From NCBI GenBank assembly GCA_965248545.1, contig OZ252110.1, forward strand, positions 3,720,001 through 3,784,000: DNA of 64,000 bases, read 5' to 3'. Source of the stretch: Alteromonas_E sp965248545 (GTDB taxonomy: Bacteria > Pseudomonadota > Gammaproteobacteria > Enterobacterales > Alteromonadaceae). The notes under the pieces are model-generated. The model was not told the origin of the DNA, ran no database searches, and saw only the letters and a list, made by a program, of their open reading frames with translations. The translations under genes and the position numbers were made by a program. Below, one piece after another: positions 26,496 through 34,747 of this stretch (within the stretch, counting starts at the first letter, position 1; the number at the start of each line of letters is the position of its first letter).

Positions 26496-27986
26496 TTAAG
26501 CAGTTGCTTGCTCAACGTTATGCGCGCTGTCTTTTTCCTTAACTAAGAACACTGAAGCAGCAGCACACAACATCGACACACCAGCAAGAATAATGATGTA
26601 TTTAGCCTGGTTGTCAAAGACGTTACTTAGGATCCAACCAGACAGTAGCCCCGAAACAATCTGCGGCGCGGCAATCGTAAAGTTGAAAATACCCATGTAA
26701 ACGCCGGTCTTGTTAGCTGGCAGCGAGCCCGCCAAAATCGCATACGGCATAGCCAAAATTGCGGCCCAAGCAATACCAACGCCGATCATTGGCAGCATAA
26801 GATTTACGGCACCTTGCGGTACTTCAACCGACGTGATCAACAAGTTGACATTTACCGGGGTTAAATCTTGGAACATGATAAAACTGATGTAACTCAATCC
26901 GCCTAATGCCAATGCGCCCGCATATACCGTCTTGCGGCCAATTTTATCTGCAAGCTTGGCTAGGAAGACCGAAAAAATCGCTGCGAACAATGAATATGCG
27001 GCAAACATGATACCGACCCAATCACCGGCTGCACCTTTTGCTTCGACCACAAAATCAGGCACAACCTCTACCGACGCCAAATAGTCGGGGTCAAACCACT
27101 GGGTTTCCAAGCCCCATATGTGTTGGGTAATCGCGGGCATGGTGTAAACCCACATAATAAACAACGCAAACCACGAGAAAAACTGCACCACGGCTAACTG
27201 ACGCATGGTGGTTGGCATGGTTTTCATCAAACCCCAGAAATCGGCTAACTTTGTGCCGATTGATTTTTTAACCGCGAGTTCTTTTTCTACCTCGGCGTGG
27301 TCCATGCCTTTATATGCATAGTAATCTTTTGGTTCGTATTCTTTGGTTCTAAACACGGTCCACAGTACCGATCCCAATAGAACACTTGCACCGATGTAGA
27401 AGGCCCAAACAACTGAAGGCGCGACTTCACCTGCTTGCGCGGTATTTTCCAGACCGACAACATTGGTCAGCAAAAAGGGTAAGATTGAACCAACGACGGC
27501 ACCGATATTGATCAGCAACGACTGAACTGAGTAGCCGATATTGCGTTGCTTGGCAGGCACCATGTCGGAGACCAATGCTCTGAATGGTTGGAAACACACA
27601 TTAAAAGAGGCATCCATTAACGCCAACATTAATGCGCCAAAAATCATTGGCGCCATAAAGGCAACAAACAAAGGGGCATTGGGCATGAGGAACATACCAA
27701 TCGCGGCCGCTACGGCCCCCGCTAAGATAAACGGACGGCGGCGCCCTAGCCTATTCCATGTGCGGTCAGAGGCTGCGCCTACGATCGGTTGCACGATCAG
27801 ACCCATGATCGGTGCCACTAACCAGAATAAACTCAGTGAGTGTAAGTCGGCACCCAAATCAGACAGTATGCGGCTGACGTTAGCATTTTGAAGCGCAAAT
27901 CCGAACTGCACACCCAAAAAGCCGAAACTCACATTCCACACTTGCCAAAAACTCAGCTGTGGTTGGTTCGGTTGGTTATTTTGCAT
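26496..27986 (-). CDS. MFS sugar transporter (maltose/maltodextrin-type, SLC45-like)
   Basis: A 496-residue inner-membrane carrier with about 12 hydrophobic segments. The first loop carries GAASDRTWNRLGRRRPFILAG, a signature of the MFS disaccharide group (sucrose/maltose:H+ symporters), and a similar KLADKIGRKTVY follows in the second half. By place it would bring maltose or small maltodextrins across the inner membrane for the alpha-glucosidase pathway. ATG 27986. It is divergent from the halogenase-like gene, and the shared 200-base gap holds the palindrome at 28085. Confidence 0.87.
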   Translation of the reverse strand: MQNNQPNQPQLSFWQVWNVSFGFLGVQFGFALQNANVSRILSDLGADLHSLSLFWLVAPIMGLIVQPIVGAASDRTWNRLGRRRPFILAGAVAAAIGMFLMPNAPLFVAFMAPMIFGALMLALMDASFNVCFQPFRALVSDMVPAKQRNIGYSVQSLLINIGAVVGSILPFLLTNVVGLENTAQAGEVAPSVVWAFYIGASVLLGSVLWTVFRTKEYEPKDYYAYKGMDHAEVEKELAVKKSIGTKLADFWGLMKTMPTTMRQLAVVQFFSWFALFIMWVYTMPAITQHIWGLETQWFDPDYLASVEVVPDFVVEAKGAAGDWVGIMFAAYSLFAAIFSVFLAKLADKIGRKTVYAGALALGGLSYISFIMFQDLTPVNVNLLITSVEVPQGAVNLMLPMIGVGIAWAAILAMPYAILAGSLPANKTGVYMGIFNFTIAAPQIVSGLLSGWILSNVFDNQAKYIIILAGVSMLCAAASVFLVKEKDSAHNVEQATA

Positions 27987-28084
27987 TACTTGATTCCATT
28001 AGTACTCCGTCAAAATCAGACTTGGCGGATTAACAACAAATTAACAATAGAGTCTAACCATCTGGACTGCAAAATACTATTCAA

Positions 28085-28100
28085 CTGCATACGTATTCAG
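28085..28100. promoter_or_regulatory. ATACGTAT palindrome, candidate operator (transporter/halogenase gap)
   Basis: CTGCATACGTATTCAG is a 16-bp palindrome with one mismatched pair. The same core with the same left flank (CTGCATACGTAT) recurs at 34090-34105 upstream of the amylase gene. Two matching sites at two promoters of one sugar locus with its own LacI regulator make this a credible operator. Confidence 0.6.
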
Positions 28101-28192
28101 GGATTCACGTATCAGGATAAGACCAATTCACTTGTTCTCACGATCACTTGGATGGTACGGTTAAACCAAGCGAAACGGGCACTAAAGTGGTT

Positions 28193-29686
28193 ATGCAAGA
28201 CAGACAGATGGGTAAGCAGATAGCGATTGTTGGAGGTGGCACTGCAGGATGGATCACCGCAGCGCTCGTCAACCATCATTTAAAGCCTCATGGCTTTGAC
28301 GTGGTGCTGATTGAATCTCCCGATATCGGTATCATTGGTGTTGGCGAAGGCTCAACGCCGCAGCTTAAACAGCTTTTTGAGTTACTCGGGATTCCCGAAC
28401 ATGTCTGGATGTCCAAGTGCAATGCGACCTTTAAAAACGGTATTCGCTTTGAAAAGTGGACCCAGCATACGCACTTTGATAGCTATTTCCATCCGTTTCC
28501 CTCGCCTACCGATCACCAAACGGCGAGAGCATTTTTAGCCAACTGCCATCAGCAGTTTCAAGGCATTGAATCAGACAGTCACCCCGATCTGTTTTTTTTA
28601 GCCGCTGAACTAGCCAGCACAGGTAAAAGCCCGAAGGTAAGCGCGGGTAATGCCCCCTTACCACTCAACTATGCGTACCATTTTGATTCCGTCTTGTTGG
28701 GTCAATTTTTACGCGATTTCTGTATCACCAAGGGCGTCACGCATATTTCAGCGACAGTCGACCAAATCAAGCAGCATCCGAACGGCGATATCGCGTCGGT
28801 GCAGCTAGCCTCTGGCGACCTTATCTGTGCCGACTGGTTTTTCGACTGCAGTGGGTTTCGCAGTCTGTTAGTTCAACAGCAACTCAATACCCGCTTTATT
28901 CCGTTCAAAGAGAACCTATTTAATGATGCTGCAGTGGCGATCGGTACTGGCATAGACCAAACCTTTCATGCGCAAACCACTGCAACGGCGCTCACCAACG
29001 GTTGGAAATGGCATATCCCGCTGCAACATCGCACTGGTAACGGTTATGTGTATAGCACTGAGTATTGTAGCCCGCAGCAAGCCGAAACAGAGTTACGCGC
29101 GAGCCTTGGCGTTGCAGCAGGTGAATGTGAGGCGCGCCATTTATCTATGAATGTTGGCCGGTGCGAAAATACCTGGGTAGCGAACGCGATTGCAGTTGGC
29201 TTATCTCAGGGCTTTATTGAGCCTTTAGAAGCGACTGCGCTGCATATTGTGCAAACCACGGTTGAGCAATTTATTAGTGCGTTTACGGCGGGTGATTTTA
29301 GTGCCGTTCACCGCGAACAATTTAATCAACGGATCAACGCCAGAATTGACGGTATTCGCGATTACATCGTGTGCCACTACCAGGCCAGTGATCGGCTCGA
29401 TACCGATTATTGGCGCGCAGCCAGCCAATGCACAAACCGATCAGATTCACTGCAGCATATTTTGGATGTATGGGATAAAGGTGGCAATTTAATTGCTGAG
29501 ATAGAGCGCCAGCAAATCGGACAATACTATCCGGTCGTATCTTGGTATTGCTTGCTCTCGGGATATGGCAGGTTTAAGTCTAAACAACGCGTAAATGCAA
29601 GCGCAGCGACGGCAAACATTCGAAAACACTTGCAATCGCTAACGCCGTTATTTCAGGATCACCACTCGAGCTTGAGTCGCAACTGA
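28193..29686 (+). CDS. Flavin-dependent tryptophan-halogenase-like protein
   Basis: A 497-residue FAD enzyme of the tryptophan halogenase family. The FAD motif is VGGGTAGW at about residues 13-20, and the halogenase hallmark WxWxIP is present (WKWHIP near residue 271), as is a Lys in KCNATFK where the catalytic Lys lies in the family. It is therefore not obviously degenerate. The start is uncertain: I use ATG 28193; ATG 28208 is also possible, while the TTG at 28148 is not supported. The substrate is unknown; related genes are known beside carbohydrate loci in other Proteobacteria. Its 3' end overlaps the convergent GH31 gene by 28 bases. Confidence 0.83.
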   Translation: MQDRQMGKQIAIVGGGTAGWITAALVNHHLKPHGFDVVLIESPDIGIIGVGEGSTPQLKQLFELLGIPEHVWMSKCNATFKNGIRFEKWTQHTHFDSYFHPFPSPTDHQTARAFLANCHQQFQGIESDSHPDLFFLAAELASTGKSPKVSAGNAPLPLNYAYHFDSVLLGQFLRDFCITKGVTHISATVDQIKQHPNGDIASVQLASGDLICADWFFDCSGFRSLLVQQQLNTRFIPFKENLFNDAAVAIGTGIDQTFHAQTTATALTNGWKWHIPLQHRTGNGYVYSTEYCSPQQAETELRASLGVAAGECEARHLSMNVGRCENTWVANAIAVGLSQGFIEPLEATALHIVQTTVEQFISAFTAGDFSAVHREQFNQRINARIDGIRDYIVCHYQASDRLDTDYWRAASQCTNRSDSLQHILDVWDKGGNLIAEIERQQIGQYYPVVSWYCLLSGYGRFKSKQRVNASAATANIRKHLQSLTPLFQDHHSSLSRN

Positions 29687-32055
29687 CGTTGGGCTTGAGT
29701 GCTCACACTAAGCGAGCCCTGATCGGCATTCCACACTACAATGTCACTGTCCAGTGTGTAGGGGTTACCGTCAATCAAAACGCGTGCAGGCGGATTTTCA
29801 AGACCGTGTATTACCCACTCGATTTCACGTTGCTGTGGTCTTCCGGCAAAATCGCCCTCTGACCCCATGCTCAGGACTAATGCATCATCAAACTGCGCTG
29901 CAAATCGCAAGTGTTCGTGTTGTCCAGGCGTTAAACTGTCGGCACTGATACCATCATCGTCAAACAATGAGTATTGGCTTTCAGTAACGGACTTATCAGC
30001 GTAATAGTGCACGGACAGCGTTTCAGTCGAGTATGACGATAGCGTTTGCTGGCTATCAACCATAGGCACAAACGAACCCGCTCGAACCATTACGGGTAAC
30101 TGCTCGAGCGGCGCGTCTATTTGCACACTCGCGCCGCCCGCTACTTTTTGCTTGGTCCAGAAATTAAACCAAGTACCAGGCGGTAAGGTAGCGTTTATAC
30201 TGGTAACCCCCGGATCGGTTATCGGTGAGACCCAAAACGCATCGCCAAACATGTAGCTTTCGGTTTCTTCTAACGCTGCGTCTTCAAATGCCATAAACAT
30301 CGGTCGCATGAGAGGCATACCTGTTAAGCTGTTTTGATAGGCCATAGAATAAATGTACGGGATTAATTGATAACGCAGTTTGATAAAATCACGCGCTATG
30401 CTTTTGACTGGATCGGGATGAAATACCGGCTCTGGCGCGATGTGCTCTTGTGCATGCGGTCTGAAAACTGGCGTAAACGTGCCAAACTGCATCCAGCGAG
30501 TATATAACTCTGGTTCAAACACTTCACCACCCGCAAAACCACCGAGATCAGAGTGCGTGTACGCTAAACCAAATAGCCCCATTTGCAGTGCCAACTCAAC
30601 TTGCGGTTTAAGCCCACCCCACTCGCGGCTTACATCGCCTGTCCACGGGATCATGCCGTATCGTTGCGTACCAGCAAAACCGGCGCGCATCATCACGAAC
30701 GGACGCTTCTCAGGCGCTAATGCCAATTGACGCTCATACACCATTTTGGCCCATTGGTGGCCGTAAGCATTGTGGATCTCATCACCGGTAACGGTTTGGC
30801 CATCGAGTGTATGCAGACTGTCGCCAGGGTGCACTTCGGGCTCGCCCAAATCTCCCCACCAGCCTGCTACGCCCTGCTCTGCGAGCTTTTCATAGTATTG
30901 CCAAAACCAGTCTTGCGCCTGTTGGTCAAACACGTCGACTAAGCCCGTGTTTCCGAAATAGAAATCAAAACGGCGCGGATCGCCGGCGTGGTTTTTCGCC
31001 AATGCATGACTGTCAACGGCACTTTGCCACTCTGACGACGTAGTTAAAATAAAGGGTTCAGTGATGACAACCGTTTTAACGCCTTTGGCGTGCAGGTCAC
31101 TGATCATTTTCTCGGGTTCAGGCCAAGCATTCTTATCCCAATTGAGATTGCCCATGTGCCCTTTGATATCAGGCCCAAACCAATAAAGGTCGAGTACGAC
31201 TGCATCAACGGGAATGTCCTGTTGCTCGAACGCCGCGATGGTGTCTCTCACTTCTTGCTCGTTGCGGTAGCCGAAACGCGAGGCGAAATTGCCCAGCGCC
31301 CATCGCGGTGGTAGAGGTTGTTTGCCCGTCGCCGTAACCACGTGTTGCACGACTTGGTTAAGGTTATCGCCCGCAGTAACTAAATACGCCGTGCGGCCAC
31401 CGACCGCTTCAAATTGAAGCACTGAAGACTCAGTGTGGCCGATGTCTAAATGCCCGCTCGCGCTATTATCAAATACAATCGCATAGTTGTTCGATGACAT
31501 AACCGCCGGCAAGCTGTAATACATCTGTGACGATTCAGTGGTGTAACCGTAATGTGCGCGGTTGTATAACGGCAAACGGTGTCCTCTACGGTCCATTCCC
31601 AGGACACGTTGTCCTGCGCCCATGATTTTTTCACTGTCCGCTAGCGAAAAGCGAAAGCCCCGTGTTGTATCTTGATAAAACAAGCCAACTTCTTCTTGAA
31701 CTAATAGCTGTCCATCTTTGAAAAAGCTCAGCTGCAACGGACTCGCTTGGATCGCAACTTGGATGCCGGGTAATTGGTATAACCATCCGCCCTCTTGCTG
31801 CGTAAGCTGCGCATTTAACTCAAGCTCCAATGCTGGATCTAAGGCAAACGAAGGCAATTGCTTCGCACCGTTTGGCTGATACCAAACACTCACCGTATTG
31901 GCCGTAATCCCATCAATCGTAGCATTACCGTCGGTCATTTCGATATGCAGTACATCCCCCTCAAGCGCTACGTTAAGCGCATCTCGAGCGCTTGCCGGTA
32001 GGACAATGAAGCAACAGCATAATAGGAGCAGTAGCGCTTTATTCTTCATTAGCAT
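29659..32055 (-). CDS. GH31 alpha-glucosidase / oligosaccharide 4-alpha-glucosyltransferase-like
   Basis: A secreted 798-residue enzyme with an N-terminal signal peptide (Cys-rich hydrophobic stretch, cleavage after PASA). GH31 features are clear: the nucleophile Asp402 in WWGDLGEPE and the acid/base Asp474 in WTGDVSREW. The GDLGEP form recalls the Cellvibrio Agd31B transglucosylase rather than a plain maltase, so it may rearrange maltodextrins. ATG 32055 (or 32049, two codons in). The start overlaps the end of the amylase gene, so the two form an operon. Confidence 0.88.
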   Translation of the reverse strand: MLMKNKALLLLLCCCFIVLPASARDALNVALEGDVLHIEMTDGNATIDGITANTVSVWYQPNGAKQLPSFALDPALELELNAQLTQQEGGWLYQLPGIQVAIQASPLQLSFFKDGQLLVQEEVGLFYQDTTRGFRFSLADSEKIMGAGQRVLGMDRRGHRLPLYNRAHYGYTTESSQMYYSLPAVMSSNNYAIVFDNSASGHLDIGHTESSVLQFEAVGGRTAYLVTAGDNLNQVVQHVVTATGKQPLPPRWALGNFASRFGYRNEQEVRDTIAAFEQQDIPVDAVVLDLYWFGPDIKGHMGNLNWDKNAWPEPEKMISDLHAKGVKTVVITEPFILTTSSEWQSAVDSHALAKNHAGDPRRFDFYFGNTGLVDVFDQQAQDWFWQYYEKLAEQGVAGWWGDLGEPEVHPGDSLHTLDGQTVTGDEIHNAYGHQWAKMVYERQLALAPEKRPFVMMRAGFAGTQRYGMIPWTGDVSREWGGLKPQVELALQMGLFGLAYTHSDLGGFAGGEVFEPELYTRWMQFGTFTPVFRPHAQEHIAPEPVFHPDPVKSIARDFIKLRYQLIPYIYSMAYQNSLTGMPLMRPMFMAFEDAALEETESYMFGDAFWVSPITDPGVTSINATLPPGTWFNFWTKQKVAGGASVQIDAPLEQLPVMVRAGSFVPMVDSQQTLSSYSTETLSVHYYADKSVTESQYSLFDDDGISADSLTPGQHEHLRFAAQFDDALVLSMGSEGDFAGRPQQREIEWVIHGLENPPARVLIDGNPYTLDSDIVVWNADQGSLSVSTQAQRQLRLKLEW

Positions 32056-34027
32056 TCAACTCCAATACCAATGAGCCAAGGGCGTCGATGGCGACCTCAA
32101 TAGCGAGTGAACCGTCGTCTTTAAACTCAGCCGGGAACGACTGGTCGGTTAGGAGATCAACCGCATTTAGGGTTTTGCTCGCTAACTGCCAAGCACTGAC
32201 TGTTTCTGCGGGCACGTGCAGCGTGAAGGCCTTCGTTTCTTGGGTGAACTGGCTAACCACCACTAGTTGTTGGTCGCCAGTCCAACGCGTAAACGCAAAC
32301 GTCTTGTCGTCGTAGGCCGATGCAGCGGCGATATTGCTCGCGTGCAAACTCTGGTATTCACCCATCATTGCAGGATGGGTAGCTGAAATTTGCATCACGT
32401 TAATATAGTACTCACGCAGTGCACGCTCTTGCGCTGACAACTGCCCACCGTCAAACGAAGCATTGTTCATCCAACGTTGGTGCGCAGGTACGCCCGCATA
32501 GTCAAAGATCGTCGTACGCGTTGGATCTCCAAAGCCGGTCTCTTCACTGCCGTCTTCGCCGACGTCCTGTCCAAAATACAACATGGTTGGCGAGCGGCTG
32601 ATCAATGCGGATACCACAAGTGCTGGCTTGCCTTTTTCAGCATCACCCGCAAAATCTGGACTCGCGATACGTTGCTCATCGTGGTTCTCAAGAAAGTGAA
32701 GCATATGTTCTTCAATATCAGCCATGCGTGTTTGGATGTCGGCCAATACGGCTGTATCACCGTGGCCTTGCATGACCGCTTTTAAGCTATCGTAAAACTC
32801 CACTTTGTCATACAGGTAATCCATTTTGCCGAGGTGAATGTAATCGCGATACAAGTGTGGTTGGTATACTTCAGCCAGCAAAAACGCATCGGGATTCTTC
32901 ATTTTGATTGACGAGTTCAAGAATGACCAAAACTCCACCGGTACCATCTCGGCCATGTCATAGCGGAATCCATCGACGCCTTTGTCTAACCAATAGTGGA
33001 CGATATCGTGAAACTTGTACCAGCTGTCTGGCAAGTCTTTGTCCTGCCAAAATGCGTAGTGCGCTTGGTAATCTTGCTCAGCAAAACCCTCTGGTAAGGT
33101 CGGAAAGTCATAGCTGCCATCAGGTTTTACACCGTAATTAACCTTAACGGTTTCGTACCAGTCGTGAAAACTCGGTTGGGCAGCACGCGCGCCATTCCCA
33201 GTCCATTTTGCCGGTGATTCAGCGAAGGTCCCATCCGCCAGAGGATGACTCTCTCCCCCCAACGGCTGATACCCATTTTCGCCTTCTGGTACTTTGAAAT
33301 CCTCACCGACCACGTAGTAAAAGTTGTTGTCTCTGGCGTATTCAACGCTAGTGTCGTCATTGGCGCCAAAATCACTAGTCCCCTCAGGGGCTGCCAACGA
33401 CTCATAACCACGCGCCACATGATTCGGCACGATATCAATCAACACCTTCATGCCGTGCGCATGTGTGCGTACAATTAATTGTTCAAATTCAGCGAGACGA
33501 TTTGCAGGATCATCGGCTAGGTCTGGGTTGACGTTGTAATAGTCTTTAACTGCATATGGCGATCCGGCGCGCCCTTTTACCACATCAGGATCATCTAAAC
33601 TGATACCGTACGCGGTGTAATCATTGATCACGGCGTGGTGCGGCACCCCTGTATACCAAAGGTGTGTGGTACCCAAAGCCTTAATGCCACTTAGCGCATC
33701 ATCATTGAAATCACTGAATTTACCAACGCCATTCGTCTCCAATGTGCCCCATGGTTCATTGGTGTCTACCGTATTCCCAAATAAGCGCGTGAACACTTGA
33801 TAAACGACCGGTTTGCCTGCTGGTTGCGGGTTGGTTGTTGAAACAGCTGATTCCGTCACGGCCTCCGCCTCGTCTTTAGCTAATTGTTGAGACTGCTGGG
33901 TGGTGTTGGGGGTACACGCTGACAACGCAACAACCATCACTGAAGCAGTAAACGCCATTTTCACAGACGTTACTACATTGACTGTAGCTGAGGGTTTTGT
34001 CGCTTGCCTAATTCGTTGATCGACCAT
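32039..34027 (-). CDS. GH13 alpha-amylase-family lipoprotein
   Basis: A 662-residue starch-degrading enzyme, probably lipid-anchored. The signal is unusual: about 23 residues precede the hydrophobic stretch, which ends LSAC (Cys38). The start ATG 34027 has GGAG at a good distance, so the long N-region may be real; an internal ATG at codon 24 is an alternative. All four GH13 regions are visible: DIVPNH (198-203), GFRYDMAEM (nucleophile Asp357), LLAEVYQP (Glu386) and FLENHDEQR (Asp450). An extracytoplasmic role upstream of the GH31 enzyme is likely. Confidence 0.9.
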   Translation of the reverse strand: MVDQRIRQATKPSATVNVVTSVKMAFTASVMVVALSACTPNTTQQSQQLAKDEAEAVTESAVSTTNPQPAGKPVVYQVFTRLFGNTVDTNEPWGTLETNGVGKFSDFNDDALSGIKALGTTHLWYTGVPHHAVINDYTAYGISLDDPDVVKGRAGSPYAVKDYYNVNPDLADDPANRLAEFEQLIVRTHAHGMKVLIDIVPNHVARGYESLAAPEGTSDFGANDDTSVEYARDNNFYYVVGEDFKVPEGENGYQPLGGESHPLADGTFAESPAKWTGNGARAAQPSFHDWYETVKVNYGVKPDGSYDFPTLPEGFAEQDYQAHYAFWQDKDLPDSWYKFHDIVHYWLDKGVDGFRYDMAEMVPVEFWSFLNSSIKMKNPDAFLLAEVYQPHLYRDYIHLGKMDYLYDKVEFYDSLKAVMQGHGDTAVLADIQTRMADIEEHMLHFLENHDEQRIASPDFAGDAEKGKPALVVSALISRSPTMLYFGQDVGEDGSEETGFGDPTRTTIFDYAGVPAHQRWMNNASFDGGQLSAQERALREYYINVMQISATHPAMMGEYQSLHASNIAAASAYDDKTFAFTRWTGDQQLVVVSQFTQETKAFTLHVPAETVSAWQLASKTLNAVDLLTDQSFPAEFKDDGSLAIEVAIDALGSLVLELNANEE

Positions 34028-34089
34028 GATCGCTCCACATTAGTGAACATAGTTGCGAAGCATAACCGTTAATGAATTGTTAACTCAAT

Positions 34090-34105
34090 CTGCATACGTA
34101 TGTAA
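34090..34105. promoter_or_regulatory. ATACGTAT palindrome, candidate operator upstream of the amylase operon
   Basis: CTGCATACGTATGTAA has a perfect 10-bp palindromic core CATACGTATG and lies about 65 bases before the amylase ATG. It shares 12 consecutive bases with the site at 28085-28096. It is the second copy of the proposed LacI-family operator. Confidence 0.6.
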
Positions 34106-34150
34106 GCTATGCAGGCAGCACAAAACTCACTCAACGACTACTTATCAAGT

Positions 34151-34303
34151 TTAAAACAAGGTGTAGATGAACGCCGCCAGTGATGACTGTTGGGTTGCGA
34201 TAACAATGCCACCCAATAGGGCTAATACAATCACGATCGGTAGTAGCCACATTTTCTTGCGCACGCGTAAGAATGCCCAAAGATCTTGTAAAAACTCTAA
34301 CAC
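34151..34303 (-). CDS. DUF5989-like small membrane protein (50 aa)
   Basis: A 50-residue protein starting at GTG 34303, one base after the stop of the SxtJ-like gene. It reads as an N-terminal amphipathic piece (LEFLQDLWAFLRVRKK), then a membrane helix (about residues 18-37), then SLAAFIYTLF. This is the form of the DUF5989 proteins that accompany SxtJ and carbamoyltransferase genes elsewhere. It is easily missed because of its size and GTG start. It closes the three-gene minus-strand operon. Function unknown. Confidence 0.82.
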   Translation of the reverse strand: MLEFLQDLWAFLRVRKKMWLLPIVIVLALLGGIVIATQQSSLAAFIYTLF

Positions 34304-34304
34304 T

Positions 34305-34745
34305 TTAAAACGGTTCCTTGAGGTTATCTTTTTGTGGTGGCGATTCGCGTTGAATCCAATAGGATTTTGCGTCCGGCTTCAGTTTGGTTTGATAACCTAA
34401 CTTACCTAATAACCGCAGCACTAGACCAATTGGGAAAATCAGTAAGTAAAATGCTAAGGCTAGGATGACGAAGGTGTTTAACCAACCGAGTAAACTCGCA
34501 AATACCGTCCAAACCACATAGAGCGGAAACAATAGCACAGGTACTAGGTAAGCAGAAACGAGTAATATCGCGGCGACATAAAATGGCCACATTGGCATTG
34601 GCTGTGAGAATATCCAAGGCAACAGCAGCGCGAAAAACAACGGAAACGCGATACTCATTTGCCAAGCAAATTTGCGTAATGCCGGTTTGTCATCGGCCGC
34701 AGCCATTGGCAACATATGATCGGTAATCCACTTTGGTAACGGCAT
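34305..34745 (-). CDS. SxtJ-like membrane protein
   Basis: A 146-residue integral membrane protein with about three to four hydrophobic segments (near residues 28-45, 50-68, 72-90 and 92-112). SxtJ family members lie next to carbamoyltransferases, first named in saxitoxin clusters, and their role is unknown. ATG 34745 follows the carbamoyltransferase stop by two bases, and the next gene begins one base after its own stop. Such packing suggests the three products act together at the membrane. Family assignment rests on context and hydropathy. Confidence 0.75.
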   Translation of the reverse strand: MPLPKWITDHMLPMAAADDKPALRKFAWQMSIAFPLFFALLLPWIFSQPMPMWPFYVAAILLVSAYLVPVLLFPLYVVWTVFASLLGWLNTFVILALAFYLLIFPIGLVLRLLGKLGYQTKLKPDAKSYWIQRESPPQKDNLKEPF

Positions 34746-34747
34746 AG

